DNA of 64,000 nucleotides, taken from positions 9,545,669 through 9,609,668 of the forward strand of contig NC_087072.1 in the NCBI RefSeq assembly GCF_026151205.1, in the 5' to 3' direction. Positions 56,090 through 64,000 of this stretch are shown here, piece by piece. Position 1 is the first letter of the stretch, and each line of letters starts with the position of its first letter. The notes below the pieces were generated by a model, which was not told the origin of the DNA, ran no database searches, and worked only from the letters and a program-made list of their open reading frames with translations. A program made the translations under genes and the position numbers. The DNA comes from Bolinopsis microptera (lineage: Eukaryota > Ctenophora > Tentaculata > Lobata > Bolinopsidae).

Positions 56090-58689
56090 ATGACCTCAAA
56101 TATCCGAGAGTCTTATTATAAACTTGTCTATAGGTTCCCTGCCAAGATGGATGTCGACCAGTAAGTATTGATAAATATTTCATTATAAAGTTTAAACTTA
56201 ATTCTCTGATAATTGTTTACGGGTAGCTTATCAATAGAATTAATCAACGCTTATATCAGGGGAAGACTTATCAAAGTAACATATCAACTCGTGATTTTTA
56301 TATTGAGATGTTGGTTTATAGCCGGACGGCGGACATTTTCAAACATTTCAAACATTTAGTCGCACTTCCCAATCTCTTATTTCAAGACTTTTTAGAATTT
56401 ATTGACAACTCTTTTATTTACTGTAAATCAAAATTAAATTTGTCATAAAAACACAAATAGTTGTACATATCATAATACACTGCACACGGTGCTTATATAT
56501 TAACTGAAACAGTAAATCTAAAACGTTATTTCCTTAAAACGGAAATATTACAGTAATACTCTTTGATTCGATCCGTTAGTTTCTGAACCAAGTATGTCTA
56601 GCGAGATAATAAAAGTTAATCCTGTGATTAACCTTGTAATTCAAACACTGGTCAACAAAGTCTCTAGCTTGGAATCTTGTAAGTCCCACTCAACAACCTT
56701 CCTCCAACAATAGCATCCTTCTTCAGATAAGGAGGGTCATTTTCAGGAGGGTGTAAGCCAGACATCCGATACTCACAAACTGCAGCAGGTTGTACTGATC
56801 GCACCCTGATGTAGTATTCTGAGGAACATACCCCTCAGTACCTGGGAATTGTGGCGTACAATGTACATTGTCGTGATGGCTGAAGTGATTCCAAAGTCTA
56901 TGGAGTTGATGTTGTCCTGATCTAGGGTTGTATAGAATGTTCTCGTCCTTTATGTCTCTATGATCCACACCGACTGAGTGAAGGTATTTGCTCACTTGAA
57001 TGGACTTGTCTGATAAATAATCGGTGTAATGCTGAATTATAGGACACGATTTCATCGCACTTTAAACAAGGCCAGGTATCAGGATCGTTCTCCATCACGG
57101 ACATCCAGAAGTCTTGTTCAGGAACAGGTCACTCAGCTGCACGATAGAGGGAGGTCAGCTTTCTCCAGAGGAGGATCTCGTCAGGATGTCATTTGTCTGC
57201 GGGGGCACCAGCGACTTCCGGCTGTATTCCTGTCGTGAACTATCTTGACAGCGGTAGGTGCTACAGTTGTCTTATTCTCGCATAATAAAACACAGTTCCG
57301 TACCCTCCTTGTCCAGTTTGTCTACGCAGTGTGTAGGCACAAAGAAAGGAATCCAGGAGCTGGCTATCAGATTTTTTCTCAAGAAAACCGAAACATTTTG
57401 TTGAATTTGTTGAATGAAGATGTAACTAGTAGATGTGGAAATGTAGATAACTTGTAATGGGTCCTTGAGGATTATATACCATTGTAACTGGTTGGATTAG
57501 GCAAGGCCGGGTTTTCAGACACTAGACTGGAGTCTACGTTGGAAAATTGTCTAACAAGGATTGGGTAATCGCGTGATCAGAATCTTGTGATCAGCCTCTT
57601 GATCACGTGATTAGTGTTTTAATCACGTGACCTGCCCTTTAGTTATTAGAAACCTTATCATGAAGTAACATGACCGAAACCTTGTCAGTAGTCAGGTGTT
57701 GCCATGTCATCTGATACTGAGAACCTCGTTAATCAGCCAGTGTTTCGACAAGTTGTTATATTCGCCTTATAATTGCATTATAAGTACGATCACTTTCCAA
57801 AAATAGAAAAAAAGAAAAAAAGAAAGTATTTAGGCACTCCGAATTCAATTTATTTAAATGCTGGTTTCGACTGAGCTGGATCATACCTGTGTACCGTTTT
57901 AACTGCGACAGTGGAATCCCGGCCAAAGGCCGAGTTACACTTGTACTTTATAATATCATACCATAAATCCAATACACAAAACTATGTAAAGCTACATTAA
58001 TAAAGTTACTAAAGTTGATACAAATCGAATTATATCACGATTTCTTTTTTATAAGAGCTTTCTTTTCAGGTCACTTATCACTGAAGCTGACAATTTCATC
58101 TCTAAGCTAGGTAAGTCAAGGATTGTCGTAGAATTGATGTTAATTGTCGCATATGAGTTAAGACGAAGAAACCGCCATATAATAATGTTCACACTTTACC
58201 CGAGATCAACGGCCTGACTTCACGTTTGGGACAGCCGTGTCCAGTTTAGTTGTGTGTTGTAACGCGCCGAATATAATTTTGTAAAGTACAACGCGCGATG
58301 CACATACGTTTTTGACTTTTTCTGGCAATTTATGGCTCAAAAGGCGTAGTCTTCTTCATTCGAAACCAAGTTACCATAGCTACGGGTCAAGAATAATCAA
58401 TTGCTACCGTCTTCCGGTCAAAAACTGTATTAAGTCCTAAATTAGGACACTTGACTCCTTAATACTCGCGTTACAACGCTCATATTACTTCCTGCGTCAT
58501 TATCGCACTCCATAGTTACAATTACAATAGACTGTTATAGCTCGCTACAATCACCGTGTTTAACTCTTATAATATTACACTCGCATGCTACATTTCCTCT
58601 TAATACGATCCATTTCAGACGATTGCAGGATAGATAGTAGGATACTATTCAAGGACAGGCTGGTTACACTATCGGAGAACACTGGAAAG
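56090..58689 (+). CDS. Three exons of an unidentified gene (3' end not found)
   Basis: Exons 56090-56160, 58070-58110 and 58619-58689 join in phase (2, 1, 0) across near-consensus GTAAGT/GTAGGT donors and CAG acceptors. They encode 61 residues from ATG: MTSNIRESYYKLVYRFPAK, MDVDQSLITEADNFISKL, then DDCRIDSRILFKDRLVTLSE. No known family was recognised. The frame needs further exons downstream, but the following 500 bp shows none that is convincing and the GPCR gene begins on the other strand at 59223. The 1.9-kb first intron contains a PIM-kinase relic and an ATCACGTG cluster. Confidence 0.5.
56620..57140 (-). pseudogene. PIM-like Ser/Thr kinase pseudogene fragment
   Basis: In shifted frames on the minus strand: VMENDPDTW, then (with damage) HSVGVDHRDIKDENILYNPRSG (catalytic-loop region with the HRD aspartate and PIM-like DENIL), INSIDFG (a DFG-like motif in another frame), FPGTEGYVP, and ENDPPYLKKDAIVGGRLLSG. 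The order matches the C-lobe of PIM-family kinases. At least three frameshifts and the missing N-lobe show it is dead. No intron is visible, so it may be a processed copy. It lies in an intron, antisense. Confidence 0.7.
57460..58069. other. Intronic sequence with ATCACGTG cluster
   Basis: At about 57565-57635 four related words (ATCGCGTGATC, TTGTGATCAG, GATCACGTGATTA, AATCACGTGACC) lie within 70 bp. Two contain the E-box CACGTG. The rest is AT-rich without features. Confidence 0.35.
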
Positions 58690-59222
58690 GTAGGTTAGCT
58701 TTGTAGATATTTATAATACCTCCGTGGGATCCATTATGCCGGGCGGTCTAGTTTAATTTCATTGTCCAGTAACTTGGTTAGAGCTCATTGTTATGCATAT
58801 TCAGTAGCCATACAAACATATTAGAGCCATTTATTTGTCAGGCACATACGACAAACAATAACCACTGTGCAGTGTGCAGTTATTGACTACTAGCACACTT
58901 ACGTAGGCTTGAACTGAGTCCATACCTGCATCGTTTATAACGAAGCAATTGTCTTGGCTCTGTTAAACAATTCCACTTGTGAACTTTGTGATGATTGAAG
59001 GAATTGGGCAAACAACTGAATACACGAATTTTGTTGAAAACAGTATGAAAAGTATAAAAGAAGAGTTCAAAAGTTAACATAAATACAATAGATTACCATG
59101 AATAGAATTAATAAAGTTATAAAATATTTATGATTATGTTTCTCCTTGAAAATGTTCTATCGGAATCGTGATGCATGCCCCAATCAACAAACACAATAAT
59201 ATTAAGCTCTAATTTAAGATTG
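58690..59222. other. Spacer between converging genes
   Basis: About 530 bp between the last recognised exon of the plus-strand gene and the stop of the minus-strand GPCR. No exon with both a good acceptor and conserved coding sequence was found. AATAAA-like sites exist on both strands. Confidence 0.35.
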
Positions 59223-62908
<3,686 letters not shown>

Positions 62909-62911
<3 letters not shown>

Positions 62912-63060
62912 ACTACAAGTTTGGGAGATGTTATAAGATATAAAGAAGTTATAGGATACTACAAGTTTGGGAAAGATTATAAGATATAAAGAAATTATAG
63001 GATACTACAAGTTTTGGAGATGTTATAAGATATAAAGGTGTAAGATATAAAGGGTTTTAA
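62909..63060. repeat. 46-bp tandem repeat, just over three units
   Basis: The phrase TACTACAAGTTTGGGAGATG recurs at 62911, 62957 and 63003, giving a 46-bp period, with TTATAAGATATAAAG in each unit. It starts at the GPCR initiation codon and extends upstream of it, so the first unit overlaps the putative acceptor (TTGTAG) and the ATG. Confidence 0.85.
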
Positions 63061-64000
63061 AAAAAAAAAATAAGATATAAACTACAATAAAAATGTATAA
63101 GATTTTTAGTATGGGGGATAGTTAGTGGTGGACATGACCAGTACAATTGCCGGTAAAATATAGGAATTATTACTTCCGTTTAGACGTGTTGGAAGTGAAT
63201 CAAGGGGGAATTCTGGTAAGCTACCCTATAATGATGTAAAGCAAACGTCAATTTCGTGAGAGATAGAGAATCAGCCATCCCGCAGCTTGGTTTTAGTAGT
63301 TATCAAACGCGTCAATAAATCGACAAAATTAACACCTATTTTATAATTTTAAATGCCAATTAGTAACCACAGTAGTCAGAGGTGATCTTTCAGAAAAAGT
63401 TCTGGAATAAAAGCAAAAGCTCTTTAAACACTAATAAGTCACACGGTTAAAGTTAAATCTGAGGTATTGAGCCATATGTGACCTCTACAGAAGTTACAAG
63501 AAATTGCTAGGCCAGAAACGGGTGACCATTATATAAGAAGAAGAAGAAAATAAATTACCAACAACGTGCTACACTTTGGACTTAATTAAGTAATTAGCAT
63601 AAGCCATACAGCTAACTCATCATTTTTATAGTCAATTCAATTTGATTTGAAACCTTGTTCAAATATTACAGAAGATATAATAAAAAATTTCCCTAATGTT
63701 ACACGTGTAATCGTAGCACAGTATTTGGTTATCATGAGAAAGGCCTGTGAAGCAAGGATATAAAACGATTTCAGTTACTACTACTATTCGGTATTCAAAA
63801 GAAACGTTTAACATCCAAATAAGGTCACACAAGTGCCCCTATACTCATTACTCACGCGCTCCGGTCCAGGTAATATAGCAAGAGAAGTTAATTGCAAGGC
63901 GATATCTACAGAACCAGACAGACTACAAGCAATAATACACTACATGTACATGACATGTATGATAATGATATATCACACGGCAGTATAGCGTGTCTTGTGT
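63061..64000. other. Upstream flank of the GPCR gene
   Basis: AT-rich sequence with an A-run at 63059-63070. No gene, RNA gene or repeat was recognised to the window end. The GPCR promoter may lie here. Confidence 0.35.

Overview
The window is nuclear DNA from an animal. It is AT-rich, has spliceosomal introns with GT/AG borders, and carries genes typical of metazoans: an RNF146-type RING-WWE ubiquitin ligase, synergin gamma, ZC3H3, GPKOW, RINT1, a class C GPCR and a PIM-like kinase relic. The transposon content (CR1/L2- and Jockey-like LINEs, an RTE, Penelope-like remnants) suggests a marine invertebrate, possibly a non-bilaterian, but I cannot place the species.

Layout. 1-0.25 kb is a LINE tail. 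From 1.5 to 23.4 kb five protein genes run head-to-tail on the minus strand: a PHD-finger protein, RNF146 (seven exons), ZC3H3 (three exons, with two retroelements in intron 1), synergin gamma (one 4.8-kb exon with a coding minisatellite) and GPKOW (one exon). 24-26.6 kb holds a retroelement endonuclease fragment and little else. From 26.6 to 47.4 kb is a nest of retrotransposons: a Jockey/CR1-like LINE interrupted by an ORF1-only element and by a second copy of its own family; a CR1/L2-like LINE with an intact 758-codon ORF; and a CR1-like LINE of about 5.7 kb whose ORF1 encodes an AlkB-type Fe(II)/2-oxoglutarate dioxygenase plus an SGNH hydrolase, split by an RTE element with an intact RT. 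Several insertions lie in an older block of degenerate repeats carrying the word TTTACTTTGTCACA. From 50 to 58.7 kb the plus strand carries an RT fragment, a small coiled-coil gene with a 740-bp inverted-repeat transposon in its intron, RINT1, and three exons of an unidentified gene. The last 5 kb is a class C GPCR on the minus strand with several reading-frame breaks.

The cellular genes are unrelated housekeeping or signalling functions: RNA processing (ZC3H3, GPKOW), clathrin/AP-1 trafficking (synergin gamma), Golgi-ER tethering (RINT1), PAR-dependent ubiquitylation (RNF146). Almost every start codon lies within about 25 nt of a plausible 3' splice site. This fits 5'-UTR introns or spliced-leader trans-splicing, and with the head-to-tail layout it raises the possibility of operons.

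The most notable object is the LINE whose ORF1 joins a coiled coil, a complete-looking AlkB dioxygenase active site and an SGNH hydrolase.
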